From the NCBI GenBank assembly GCA_934792625.1, contig CAKVON010000003.1, forward strand, positions 62,001 to 126,000: a stretch of DNA of 64,000 bases, written 5' to 3'. Below, piece by piece: positions 1 to 7,352 of the stretch. Numbering within the stretch: the first letter of the stretch is position 1; each line of letters begins with the position of its first letter. Origin of the DNA: an uncultured Atopobiaceae bacterium (lineage in GTDB: Bacteria; Actinomycetota; Coriobacteriia; Coriobacteriales; Atopobiaceae). The notes beneath the pieces are model-generated. The model worked only from the letters and a program-made list of their open reading frames with translations, searched no databases and was not told the DNA's origin. Both the position numbers and the translations under genes were made by a program.

Positions 1-81
1 CCCACCAACCTCTCCCGTGCCTCGCGCGCTTCGCGGATGGGCATCGAGGAGTTCGTCAAGGATGCAGAGAAGGGACTCTAA
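1..81 (+). CDS. C-terminal end of an unidentified protein (partial)
   Basis: An open frame enters from the left edge and ends at TAA 79-81, giving 26 residues ending in EEFVKDAEKGL. The purM ATG follows after only 2 nt, so the two are probably co-transcribed and translationally coupled; the upstream gene may be another purine gene, but too little is visible to name it. The last codons contain TGCAGAGAAGGGAC, a one-mismatch form of the dispersed 14-bp word described in the findings. Confidence 0.6.
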   Translation, partial: PTNLSRASRASRMGIEEFVKDAEKGL

Positions 82-83
82 GC

Positions 84-1154
84 ATGAGCGAGCAGAACAG
101 GCACGTGACCTACGCCGACGCCGGCGTGGACGTGGACGAGGGCGCACGCGCGGTCGACGCGATCAAGGCCAGCGTTCGCGAGACCAACCGACCCGAGGTC
201 ATCGGCGGGCTGGGCGGCTTCGGCTCGTGCTTCTCGATGAAGGCCTTCAAGGACATGGACGACCCCGTCCTGGTGAGCGGCACCGACGGCGTGGGCACCA
301 AGCTCGCAATCGCCCAGCTGCTGGACCGCCACGACACCGTGGGCGAGGACCTGGTTGCCATGTGCGTCGACGACGTCGTGCCCATCGGCGCCGAGCCGCT
401 GTTCTTCCTGGACTACGTCGCCATCGGCAAGCTGCGTGCCGAGCACGTGGCGGAGGTCGTCAAGGGCATCGCCTCCGGCTGCAAGAAGTCCGGCTGCGCC
501 CTGGTTGGCGGCGAGATGGCCGAGCACCCCGGCGTCATGAACCCCGACGACTACGACCTGGCCGGCTTCGTCGTGGGCGTCGTCGACCGCCCCAAGATGA
601 TCGGCCCCGAGAAGGTCAGGGTCGGCGACGTCATCCTGGGCCTGCCGTCCTCCGGCATCCACTCCAACGGCTATTCGCTCGTGCGCAAGGTCGCCATCGA
701 GGGCAAGACCGTCGAGGAGCTCAACGAGCCGTTGGACGAGCTCGGCGGCGAGAGCCTTGCCGACGCCGTCTTGCGTCCGACCACCATCTACGCCGGCGGC
801 CTGGTCGCCGCCCTCAAGGCCGGCGCTCCCATCCACGCGATGGCGCACATCACCGGTGGCGGCATCACCGAGAACCTCAACCGTGCCCTGCCCGCCGACG
901 TCGACGCGCTGGTGTACCGTGGCGGCGAGGACGGTCCCGACTGGCCGATGCCTCCCGTCATCCCCTACATGGTCAAGGCCGCGGGCCTCACCCTGGACGA
1001 GGCCTACAAGACCTTCAACATGGGTGTCGGCATGAGCGTCATCTGCGCGCCCGAGGACCGCGACGAGGTCGAGGCCAAGCTTCGCGAGCAGGGCTTCGAG
1101 CCATTCCTCATGGGCGAGTGCGTCGCCGGCCACGGCGAGGTCGCCTACAAGTAG
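84..1154 (+). CDS. purM: Phosphoribosylformylglycinamidine cyclo-ligase (AIR synthetase)
   Basis: Cytosolic purine enzyme that closes FGAM to 5-aminoimidazole ribonucleotide using ATP. The 356-residue length fits the family. Seen in the sequence: the N-terminal YADAGVD (about residues 10-16), the glycine-rich GGLGGFGS (41-48), GTDGVGTK (67-73) that lies in the nucleotide-binding fold, GGEMAEHPG (about 142-150) and the C-terminal GGGITEN. The ATG lies 2 nt after the stop of the preceding frame and purN follows about 90 nt downstream, as in the common purMN arrangement. Confidence 0.97.
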   Translation: MSEQNRHVTYADAGVDVDEGARAVDAIKASVRETNRPEVIGGLGGFGSCFSMKAFKDMDDPVLVSGTDGVGTKLAIAQLLDRHDTVGEDLVAMCVDDVVPIGAEPLFFLDYVAIGKLRAEHVAEVVKGIASGCKKSGCALVGGEMAEHPGVMNPDDYDLAGFVVGVVDRPKMIGPEKVRVGDVILGLPSSGIHSNGYSLVRKVAIEGKTVEELNEPLDELGGESLADAVLRPTTIYAGGLVAALKAGAPIHAMAHITGGGITENLNRALPADVDALVYRGGEDGPDWPMPPVIPYMVKAAGLTLDEAYKTFNMGVGMSVICAPEDRDEVEAKLREQGFEPFLMGECVAGHGEVAYK

Positions 1155-1242
1155 CAACTGCTCGGGGCGTCAGGGCAACATGCCGTGGCGCCCCGGTTCG
1201 ATACGCATGACATCGACGAACACCAAGGAAGCGAGAAGAACT

Positions 1243-1947
1243 GTGGACGCACCACTGCCTATCGGCGTGCTTCTCTCCGGAAACGGCTCCAACCTCCAGG
1301 CGATCATCGAGGCAATCGACCGCGGTTGGGTCAACGCCGACATCAAGATCGTCATCAGCAGCAGGACCAAGGCCTACGGCCTGACCCGTGCCGAGCGCGC
1401 GGGCCTGTCGACCTTCTCGATGACGCCGCAGATGTACAAGGACGACCCGATCGCCGCCGACGAGCTCATCGCACGGAAGCTGCGCGATGCCGGCTGCGAG
1501 TACGTGATCATGGCCGGCTACATGCGCATGGTCCGCAAGCCGATCCTGGACGCCTTCCCCAACAGGGTCATCAACCTGCACCCCGCCCTGCTGCCGAGCT
1601 TTCCCGGCGCGCATGCGATCGAGGAGGCCTACGACGCTGGCGTCAAGGTCACGGGCGTCACGGTTCACTTTGCCAACGAGGTGTACGACGACGGCTCGAT
1701 CATCGCGCAGGTCCCCATCCCCGTGCAGCAGGACTGGGACCAGGACGACCTGGAGAATGCGATCCACAAGGTCGAGCACAAGCTCTACCCCGAGGTCGTG
1801 AAGATGCTCTCCGAGGGACGTGTGACCGTCCGTCCCGACGGCAAGGTTGCCATCGACGGCAAGCGTCCCGAGATTGCCCCGGTCGCGTCCGACGGCACCT
1901 GTTACGTCCGCCATGGCGTCCGCGTGTCGAAGGGCTACGCCTGGTAG
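1243..1947 (+). CDS. purN: Phosphoribosylglycinamide formyltransferase
   Basis: Transfers a formyl group from 10-formyl-tetrahydrofolate to GAR in purine synthesis. The N-terminus PIGVLLSGNGSNLQ and the catalytic-loop signature HPALLPSFPGAHA, followed by TGVTVHF, are characteristic. I chose the GTG at 1243 because it gives a 234-residue protein whose start matches the family and has AAGGAAG about 10 nt upstream. In-frame ATGs at 1180 and 1207 would add up to 21 residues of unlikely sequence. It lies downstream of purM and is closed by the palindrome and T-run at 1968-2008. Confidence 0.95.
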   Translation: MDAPLPIGVLLSGNGSNLQAIIEAIDRGWVNADIKIVISSRTKAYGLTRAERAGLSTFSMTPQMYKDDPIAADELIARKLRDAGCEYVIMAGYMRMVRKPILDAFPNRVINLHPALLPSFPGAHAIEEAYDAGVKVTGVTVHFANEVYDDGSIIAQVPIPVQQDWDQDDLENAIHKVEHKLYPEVVKMLSEGRVTVRPDGKVAIDGKRPEIAPVASDGTCYVRHGVRVSKGYAW

Positions 1948-1967
1948 CACCAAAGGTCTTCTCACCT

Positions 1968-2008
1968 GGTAGATGTCCTATAATTAGGGCATCTACCTTT
2001 GTTTTTTT
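1968..2008 (+). terminator. AT-rich 30-bp palindrome plus T-run after purN
   Basis: Arms GGTAGATG (1968-1975) and CATCTACC (1990-1997) extend inward into CCTA/TAGG with one mismatch, then TTTGTTTTTTT follows. It would terminate the purine transcript. The centre contains a perfect -10 hexamer TATAAT (1979-1984) that could serve the next gene, so the element may double as an operator. See findings. Confidence 0.7.
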
Positions 2009-2025
2009 AACGATCGGAGAAGGAC

Positions 2026-2520
2026 ATGGGACTGTTCGACCGCTTCAAGAAGACCGCCGCGCCCACCGATGACAAGACCTTTGTGGCCGCCCCCGTCGCG
2101 GGCGAGCTGGTCCAGCTCGCCGAGACCTCCGAGCCGGTCTTCTCCAGCGAGATGATGGGCAAGGGCGTCGCCATCAACCCGACCGCCTCCGTCGTCTCCG
2201 CTCCGGTCGCGGGCACCGTCTCGGCGGTCATGCCCCATGCCGTCGGCCTCATGACCGACTCGGGCGTCGAGGTCCTGATTCACGTCGGCATCGACACCGT
2301 CGAGATGAAGGGCGAGGGCTTCGAGCCCAAGGTCTCCCAGGGCGATTCAGTCAAGGCTGGCGACGAGGTCCTGGCCTTCTCTCGCGAGAAGATCGCCGAG
2401 GCCGGCCACGCCGACACCGTCTTCGTCATCGTCACCAACACCGCCGATTGTGAGTCGGTTGACCCTGTGGCCAACCGTTCCGTCGCCGTTGGTGATACAG
2501 TGGTAACCGTAACGAAGTAG
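2026..2520 (+). CDS. crr: PTS glucose-type EIIA component
   Basis: Soluble phosphocarrier of the sugar phosphotransferase system: accepts phosphate from HPr and passes it to an EIIB domain. The 164 residues are a single EIIA-Glc domain with the two active-site histidines visible, His71 in PHAVGL and His86 in LIHVGIDT, the latter being the phosphorylated one by homology. RBS GGAGAAGG precedes the ATG. It converges on the EIIBC gene, which lacks its own EIIA domain, so the two are probable partners. In E. coli NagE the same domains form one chain. Confidence 0.93.
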   Translation: MGLFDRFKKTAAPTDDKTFVAAPVAGELVQLAETSEPVFSSEMMGKGVAINPTASVVSAPVAGTVSAVMPHAVGLMTDSGVEVLIHVGIDTVEMKGEGFEPKVSQGDSVKAGDEVLAFSREKIAEAGHADTVFVIVTNTADCESVDPVANRSVAVGDTVVTVTK

Positions 2521-2573
2521 GACCAAGTAGCCTCGCACATAATTGCAGCAGCGCGCAAGCGAGGTGAATCCAA

Positions 2574-2610
2574 GAGGGCCCGTCGACCGGTGGTCGGCGG
2601 GCCCTCGTTC
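2574..2610 (+). terminator. Intrinsic terminator after the EIIA gene
   Basis: Arms GAGGGCCCG (2574-2582) and CGGGCCCTC (2598-2606), extended by GACC/GGTC, then GTTCGTTTG. Confidence 0.8.
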
Positions 2611-2676
2611 GTTTGTGGGTTCCCCACGTACCCGTCCTGTTAGACGGGCACTTCTCGTCTGACGTCCATACGACAT

Positions 2677-2712
2677 GAAAAGGCCGCCCCCAGCGGAGTG
2701 GGGGCGGCCTTG
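2677..2712 (-). terminator. Terminator of the PTS EIIBC gene
   Basis: AAGGCCGCCCCC (2680-2691) pairs with GGGGGCGGCCTT (2700-2711). Read on the minus strand the stem is followed by TTTTC. It lies just past the stop of the EIIBC gene. Confidence 0.85.
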
Positions 2713-2749
2713 GTGCTATTAGGTCAGGCGACCTTGGTGTTGGTCGACC

Positions 2750-4249
2750 TTAGACGAGCTTCTGGAGCTCGTCGCAGACGGCCTGGACCTGGGTGCCGAT
2801 GATGACCTGAGCGGACTCCTTGGAGGGAATCATGACGCCCACGGCGCCGGCCTTCTTGCAGGCGGCCTCGTCGACCTTGGAGGAGTCGACGACCTCGAAG
2901 CGCAGGCGGGTGGCGCAGAAGTCAACGTTCTTGACGTTGTCCTTACCACCCACGGCAGCCAGGACGCCGGCGGCGATGGCGGCAAACTTGTCGTCGCCAG
3001 CGGCGGCGGGAGCGTCCTCGACAACCTCGTCCTCGTCCTCGCGGCCGGGGGTCTTGAGGTCGAACTTCGTGATGGCGAAGTAGAAGACCAGGTAGAAGAC
3101 CACGAAGGCGGCGATGCCCAGCGGGATGATCAGCCAGGTGTTGGCGGCGGCGGGCAGGCTGGCCGAGAAGAGCAGGTCGGTGGCGCCGGCGGAGAAGCAG
3201 AAGCCGGCACGGAAGTTCAGGTAGTAGACGATGACCGTGAAGATGCCGTACAGGGCGGCGTACACGACGTAGAGCGGGAAGCACAGGAACATGAAGCCGA
3301 ACTCGAAGGGCTCGGTGACGCCGCAGACGAAGGCGCAGATGGCCGCGGAGAGAACCAGGCCGATGGCGGCCTTCTTGTTCTTGGCCGTCTTGACGATGGC
3401 CAGGGCGGCACCGGGGATGCCGAACATCATGCAGGGGAAGAAGCCGGACATGTACATGCCGACGCTCCAGTTGGCACCGTTCATGCCCTGGACGTCGCCA
3501 GCCCAGAAGTGGGTGAGGTCGCCGAGGCCGATGGTGTCGAACCAGAAGACGTTGTTGAGGGCGTGGTGCAGGCCGGTCGGGATGAGCAGGCGGTTGAGGA
3601 AGGCGTAGATGCCAGCTCCGATGCCGCCCATGCCGGCGATGCCGTTGCCGAGTCCGACGAGGCCGTCAAAGATGATGGGCCAGACAAAGAGAAGGACGAC
3701 GGAGACCAGGATGGAGACGAGCGCGGTCATGATGGCGACGCAACGCTTGCCGGAGAAGAAGGCCAGCCAATCTGGGAGACGGGTGTCCTTGAACTTGTTG
3801 TACATCGTGCCACCGATGACGGCGGACAGGATGCCGATGAAGCAGTTGCCCGCGATCTTGGAGAAGGCGATGCCCTCGGCGGTGGCGAGCCAGGCGGCCT
3901 GGGCGTCGGCGTCCATGCCACGGACGGTGGCGACGACGGCGGGGTTGAGCAGCTGCTGGATCATCAGGAAGGCAACGAGGCCAGCGAGGCCGGCGGTGCC
4001 GTCGTGATCGTCGGCCAGGCCGACTGCGGCGCCGATTGCGAACAGCCAAGCCATGTTGTCGATAAGGGCGGCGCCTGCCTTGATCAGCAGGAAGCCAACG
4101 GTGTAGGCCGCGCCTGTGGCCTCAGCACCAGGAACGCCCATGACAGCGGGGGCGAGCAGATAGCCGACGCCCATGAGGATGCCCGCGACGGGGAGCGCCG
4201 CGACGGGAAGCATCAGCGCCTTGCCGAGCTTCTGGAGCCACTTCATCAT
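2750..4249 (-). CDS. nagE: PTS EIIBC permease, N-acetylglucosamine/glucose type (NagE-like)
   Basis: Membrane permease that imports and phosphorylates a hexose or amino sugar. The 499 residues hold an EIIC domain of about ten membrane segments (roughly 1-400), with GLHHALNN and the GVTEPFEF motif, then a linker DLKTPGRED nearly identical to that of E. coli NagE, and an EIIB domain whose phosphocysteine is Cys445 in CATRLR. No EIIA domain is fused; the convergent EIIA gene probably supplies it. The start at 4249 has GGAGGGG 7 nt upstream; an upstream in-frame start at 4360 has no such site. GlcNAc versus glucose specificity cannot be settled by reading. Confidence 0.9.
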   Translation of the reverse strand: MMKWLQKLGKALMLPVAALPVAGILMGVGYLLAPAVMGVPGAEATGAAYTVGFLLIKAGAALIDNMAWLFAIGAAVGLADDHDGTAGLAGLVAFLMIQQLLNPAVVATVRGMDADAQAAWLATAEGIAFSKIAGNCFIGILSAVIGGTMYNKFKDTRLPDWLAFFSGKRCVAIMTALVSILVSVVLLFVWPIIFDGLVGLGNGIAGMGGIGAGIYAFLNRLLIPTGLHHALNNVFWFDTIGLGDLTHFWAGDVQGMNGANWSVGMYMSGFFPCMMFGIPGAALAIVKTAKNKKAAIGLVLSAAICAFVCGVTEPFEFGFMFLCFPLYVVYAALYGIFTVIVYYLNFRAGFCFSAGATDLLFSASLPAAANTWLIIPLGIAAFVVFYLVFYFAITKFDLKTPGREDEDEVVEDAPAAAGDDKFAAIAAGVLAAVGGKDNVKNVDFCATRLRFEVVDSSKVDEAACKKAGAVGVMIPSKESAQVIIGTQVQAVCDELQKLV

Positions 4250-4690
4250 GTGGAATCCCCTCCAACCTTTCTGTGTTTGGAACCTCTCTATAGTCGGTTT
4301 GCGCCAACCTCGAAACTCGCCCCTCCGAGAGCAATGGAACGAGGTGGTACAAACTGGCAACCAAGTGACATTTCAGGTTGCGAATGTGACATTATCACAG
4401 TCCCTTCAAATACCAGATAGGTTTCCCGTACGGTAGCGAAAATGGCGCTAAACGGTGTGTACGTACTCACAAAATCGAAACATAGGCTTCGAAGGTGGCA
4501 CATTTTACCTGCGACTTGTCTGAAATACCGTCTAACGGGTGTTGTTAGAATAGGCCAAAATTGCGCTTTTTATGCATTACTGCACTATTAAGTAGAGCGC
4601 TCAGGTTGTTGCGTTTGGGCATGGCTGTCGCCATTCGCGGACTTCTCGATAGGATGATCCCGAAATACTGCTATGTCCGCACGCAAAGAC
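4250..4690. other. Long AT-richer promoter region upstream of the EIIBC gene
   Basis: About 440 nt with no convincing coding frame and clearly lower GC than its surroundings. It holds an operator-like dyad at 4385-4399 and a GTGACATT direct repeat (4365 and 4386). It probably controls nagE. No small gene with a ribosome site was seen. Confidence 0.5.
4385..4399. promoter_or_regulatory. Dyad operator candidate TGTGA-N5-TCACA
   Basis: TGTGACATTATCACA is an almost perfect 15-bp palindrome about 135 nt upstream of the EIIBC start. The related GTGACATT occurs once more at 4365-4372. It resembles a Crp-type half-site pair with a spacer one base short of the E. coli consensus. The regulator is unknown. 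Confidence 0.45.
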
Positions 4691-4720
4691 ATGGGCCAAG
4701 CCGCTTGCGGCCTGGCCCAT
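4691..4720 (-). terminator. Probable terminator of the rlmD-like gene
   Basis: ATGGGCCAAGCCGC pairs with GCGGCCTGGCCCAT with one mismatch. On the minus strand it is followed by GTCTTTG, a weak U-tract. It lies 50 nt past the stop of the methyltransferase gene. Confidence 0.6.
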
Positions 4721-4769
4721 GGAAGGCGGGTGTGGTCGGATGGATTGGCGGACGCCCTGCCGCGGGAGC

Positions 4770-5936
4770 CTACGAACGGCTGAAGACGGCGACGGTCTCC
4801 GCGTGGCTCGTGTGCGGGAACATGTCCACCATCGCGAGCGACTCCATGCGATAGCCGCAGGCGGCAAGCTCCTCGGTGTCACGCCGCTGCGTCGTGGGAT
4901 TGCATGAGATGTAGACGATGCGCTCGGCACCCATGCCGGCGGCCCCCGCGATGAAGCGCGGGGTGGAGCCTGCGCGTGGCGGGTCCATCACGATGACGTC
5001 GAAGCGGTCGCGCGCGTCGCGCATCCATGCGGTGGCGTCTGCGCAGACGAAGCGGCACCTCTCGTCAAGCTTATTGATGCGGGCGTTGCGACGTGCGCAC
5101 GCGACGGCACCCTCGACCTGCTCGACGCCGACGACCTCGAGGCCGTCCACCTGGCGGGCGGCGCACATGCCGATGGTACCGATGCCGCAGTAGGCGTCCA
5201 GCACGCGCATGCCTGGCTCGAGCGCGGCACCCTCGATGGCGAGCGAGTAGAGCCTCTCGGTCTGCTGGGGGTTGGTCTGGTAGAAGGACGTGGGGCCGAT
5301 CTCGAAGGTGCAGCCCAGCAGGCGGTCGCGCATGACGCCGCGGCCGGACAGCGCGTGGGTCTCGTGGCCCAGGATCGCGTTGGTGCGGCGCTGGTTGACG
5401 TTCTGCGCGATGGCGGTGACCTGCGGGGCGCGCTTGCGGATCTCGCGCACGAAGGCGTCGGCGCGGGCGATGCGCTGGCCGTTGGTCACGACGGTCAGCA
5501 GGGCCTCGTCGGTCTGCCAGCCCATGCGCACCACGGCGTGGCGCAGAAGGCCTCGGCCGCGGTCCTCGTCGTAGGCGGGGATGCGCAGCGTGCGCGCGGC
5601 GTCGGCCACGGCGAGAAGTGCCTTGCGGGCGCCAGGGGCCTCCACCAGGCACTTGTTGCACGGGACGATGCGGTGCGTGCCGCGCGCGTAGAAGCCGCTG
5701 CGCAGCGTGCCCTTGCCGCCGGGTGCGAAGGGGGTCGCCGCCTTGTGGCGGTAGCGAACGGGATCGCTCATGCCCACCGGGTCCAGCAGCTCGGCGCCGT
5801 CGCGCTCGAGCACGTCGGCGAACAGCTCTGCCACGGCACGTTGCTTGCGCTCGAGCTGGATGGGGTAGGGAACGGCGAGCCACTCGCAACCGCCGCATGC
5901 CTTGGCGATCGGGCAAGTATACGTCTTGTATCCCAT
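4770..5936 (-). CDS. rlmD: 23S rRNA (uracil-5-)-methyltransferase, RlmD/RumA family
   Basis: Iron-sulfur, SAM-dependent RNA methyltransferase that makes 5-methyluridine in 23S rRNA. The 388-residue protein begins with the cluster motif C-X5-C-X2-C (Cys8, Cys14, Cys17) and a further CNKC, then the SAM-binding VLDAYCGIGTIG, the DPPRAG motif and the catalytic-cysteine motif SCNPTT. The usual N-terminal TRAM domain is absent. The ATG at 5936 has GGAG 5 nt upstream; the open frame extends further upstream without support. It is divergent from the dehydrogenase at 6076. The choice between RlmC and RlmD specificity is not resolved. Confidence 0.9.
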   Translation of the reverse strand: MGYKTYTCPIAKACGGCEWLAVPYPIQLERKQRAVAELFADVLERDGAELLDPVGMSDPVRYRHKAATPFAPGGKGTLRSGFYARGTHRIVPCNKCLVEAPGARKALLAVADAARTLRIPAYDEDRGRGLLRHAVVRMGWQTDEALLTVVTNGQRIARADAFVREIRKRAPQVTAIAQNVNQRRTNAILGHETHALSGRGVMRDRLLGCTFEIGPTSFYQTNPQQTERLYSLAIEGAALEPGMRVLDAYCGIGTIGMCAARQVDGLEVVGVEQVEGAVACARRNARINKLDERCRFVCADATAWMRDARDRFDVIVMDPPRAGSTPRFIAGAAGMGAERIVYISCNPTTQRRDTEELAACGYRMESLAMVDMFPHTSHAETVAVFSRS

Positions 5937-6042
5937 GGGTCTCCGGTCTGATCGGCGTGCCTGTCGTGGTGCTACGGTCGAGAGGAACGGGTCGTGGCGC
6001 GACACTCCCGCGCGCATGCGCGCGGACGGCGCCGAGCCCAAC

Positions 6043-6056
6043 GTCCTTCTCGGTAG
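6043..6056 (-). repeat. Dispersed word, near copy (CTACCGAGAAGGAC)
   Basis: One-mismatch copy of CTGCCGAGAAGKRC between the divergent genes rlmD and the dehydrogenase, just upstream of the dehydrogenase RBS. Confidence 0.6.
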
Positions 6057-6075
6057 ACAAACGAAAGGATACGTC

Positions 6076-7050
6076 ATGCCCTACATCCGTAAGGTCGGCG
6101 TCGTCGGCCAGGGTCACGTCGGCGCGCACGTTGCCAACAGCCTGCTTCTGCAGGGGCTTGCCGACGAGCTGTACCTGTGCGACGTCAACGCGCAGAAGCT
6201 CACGAGCGAGGCGCAGGACCTGCGCGACTCGCTGTCGTTCTGCCCGCGCAACTGCAGAATCGTCGAGGTCGGCGACGACTACGAGGCCCTGGCGGGCTGC
6301 GACGTCATCGTCAACGCGGCGGGTGACGTGTCGGCCTCGGCCAAGGACCGCGACGGCGAGCTGTTCGTGACGACCGACATCGCGCGCACGTTCGTCAGCC
6401 GCATCGCCGACGCGGGCTTTGCGGGCGTGTGGGTCTCGATCGCCAACCCCTGCGACGTCGTCTGCACCGAGATCTGGCGCCTGTCGGGCTGCGACCCGAG
6501 GCGCGTCGTCGGCTCGGGCACCGCGCTGGACTCGGCGCGCCTGCGCAACGCCATTTCTGCCGAGACGGGCATCGACCAGCACTCGATCAACGCATATATG
6601 CTGGGCGAGCACGGCTTCTCGCAGTTCGCGGCCATGTCTTGCGTGAGCTTTGGCTGCAAGACGCTCGCCGACCTCGCGAGCGAGGACCCCGACACCTTCG
6701 GCTTTGACCAGCTTGCCGTCGAGGAGCGCGCCCGCCGCGGCGGCTATGTGACCTACGCGGGCAAGGGCTGCACCGAGTATGCGGTGGCCAACGCCGCGGT
6801 GCGCCTGGTGCAGGCGGTGCTGGGCAACGAGCACTACGTCACCTGCTGTTCGACCCTGCTTGCGGGCGAGCATGGCGAGAAGGGCGTCTTTGCCTCGATC
6901 CCGTGCGTCGTTGGGGCGACGGGTGTCGAGAGGGCCTTCGAGCTGCCCCTGGACGCGCGCGAGCATGCGGCGTTTCACGCCAGTTGCGAGCACATCCGCG
7001 GCAACATTGCCAAGCTCGGCGACTGGTGGGAGACCGAAAGCCGCGTATAG
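6076..7050 (+). CDS. L-2-hydroxyacid dehydrogenase, L-2-hydroxyisocaproate/lactate dehydrogenase family
   Basis: NAD-dependent oxidoreductase of the LDH/MDH fold, probably interconverting 2-oxo and L-2-hydroxy acids. Seen in 324 residues: the Rossmann loop GQGHVG (11-16), SNPxDV-like ANPCDV, GSGTALDSARLR and the catalytic-histidine motif GEHGFSQFA. GEHG followed by SQF, and the later EERARRGGY...GKGCTEYAVA, match the L-2-hydroxyisocaproate dehydrogenase branch better than classical LDH, where GEHGDSE is usual. This points to branched-chain keto-acid reduction in amino-acid fermentation (inference). RBS AAAGGA lies 7 nt before the ATG. A strong terminator follows at 7129. Confidence 0.85.
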   Translation: MPYIRKVGVVGQGHVGAHVANSLLLQGLADELYLCDVNAQKLTSEAQDLRDSLSFCPRNCRIVEVGDDYEALAGCDVIVNAAGDVSASAKDRDGELFVTTDIARTFVSRIADAGFAGVWVSIANPCDVVCTEIWRLSGCDPRRVVGSGTALDSARLRNAISAETGIDQHSINAYMLGEHGFSQFAAMSCVSFGCKTLADLASEDPDTFGFDQLAVEERARRGGYVTYAGKGCTEYAVANAAVRLVQAVLGNEHYVTCCSTLLAGEHGEKGVFASIPCVVGATGVERAFELPLDAREHAAFHASCEHIRGNIAKLGDWWETESRV

Positions 7051-7098
7051 GGCGGAGCGCGTGAGGTGGGAACCTTGCGTAAACGCGTTAGGTAAAAC

Positions 7099-7163
7099 GC
7101 ATAATCATCTGGAATTATGCAGAGCGTTAAAAGCCTGGCAGCCGCGAGCTGCCAGGCTTTTTC
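7099..7163 (+). terminator. Two tandem hairpins and T-run after the dehydrogenase
   Basis: A first AT-rich hairpin GCATAAT...ATTATGC (about 7099-7120) is followed by a strong stem, AAGCCTGGCAGC pairing with GCTGCCAGGCTT, then TTTT near 7160. The rest of the 7051-7352 gap up to the surface-protein gene shows no coding frame. Confidence 0.85.
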
Positions 7164-7352
7164 ATGGTAGGGGGTTCAACCAATAGATGAAACAGAAGGG
7201 AAATATGCTTTGTAACGCATATTCTTTGCAATCTGACAGAAGCTGATAATACGCTGGGGGAGAGGGTGCCTGCCACCTCCACTCCCAACCGAAGACTCGG
7301 CACGACGTGTGCAGGCATCCGACGGTATCCGTTACGACGATAGGAGCCTGTC

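Noticed and set aside
5071..6993. Very long open frames opposite real genes, for example the 640-codon minus-strand frame here and those at 10270-12555 and 47855-50398
   Set aside because: High GC leaves antisense frames open; they are Arg/Val/Gly/His-rich, lack ribosome sites and motifs, and lie opposite well-identified genes.
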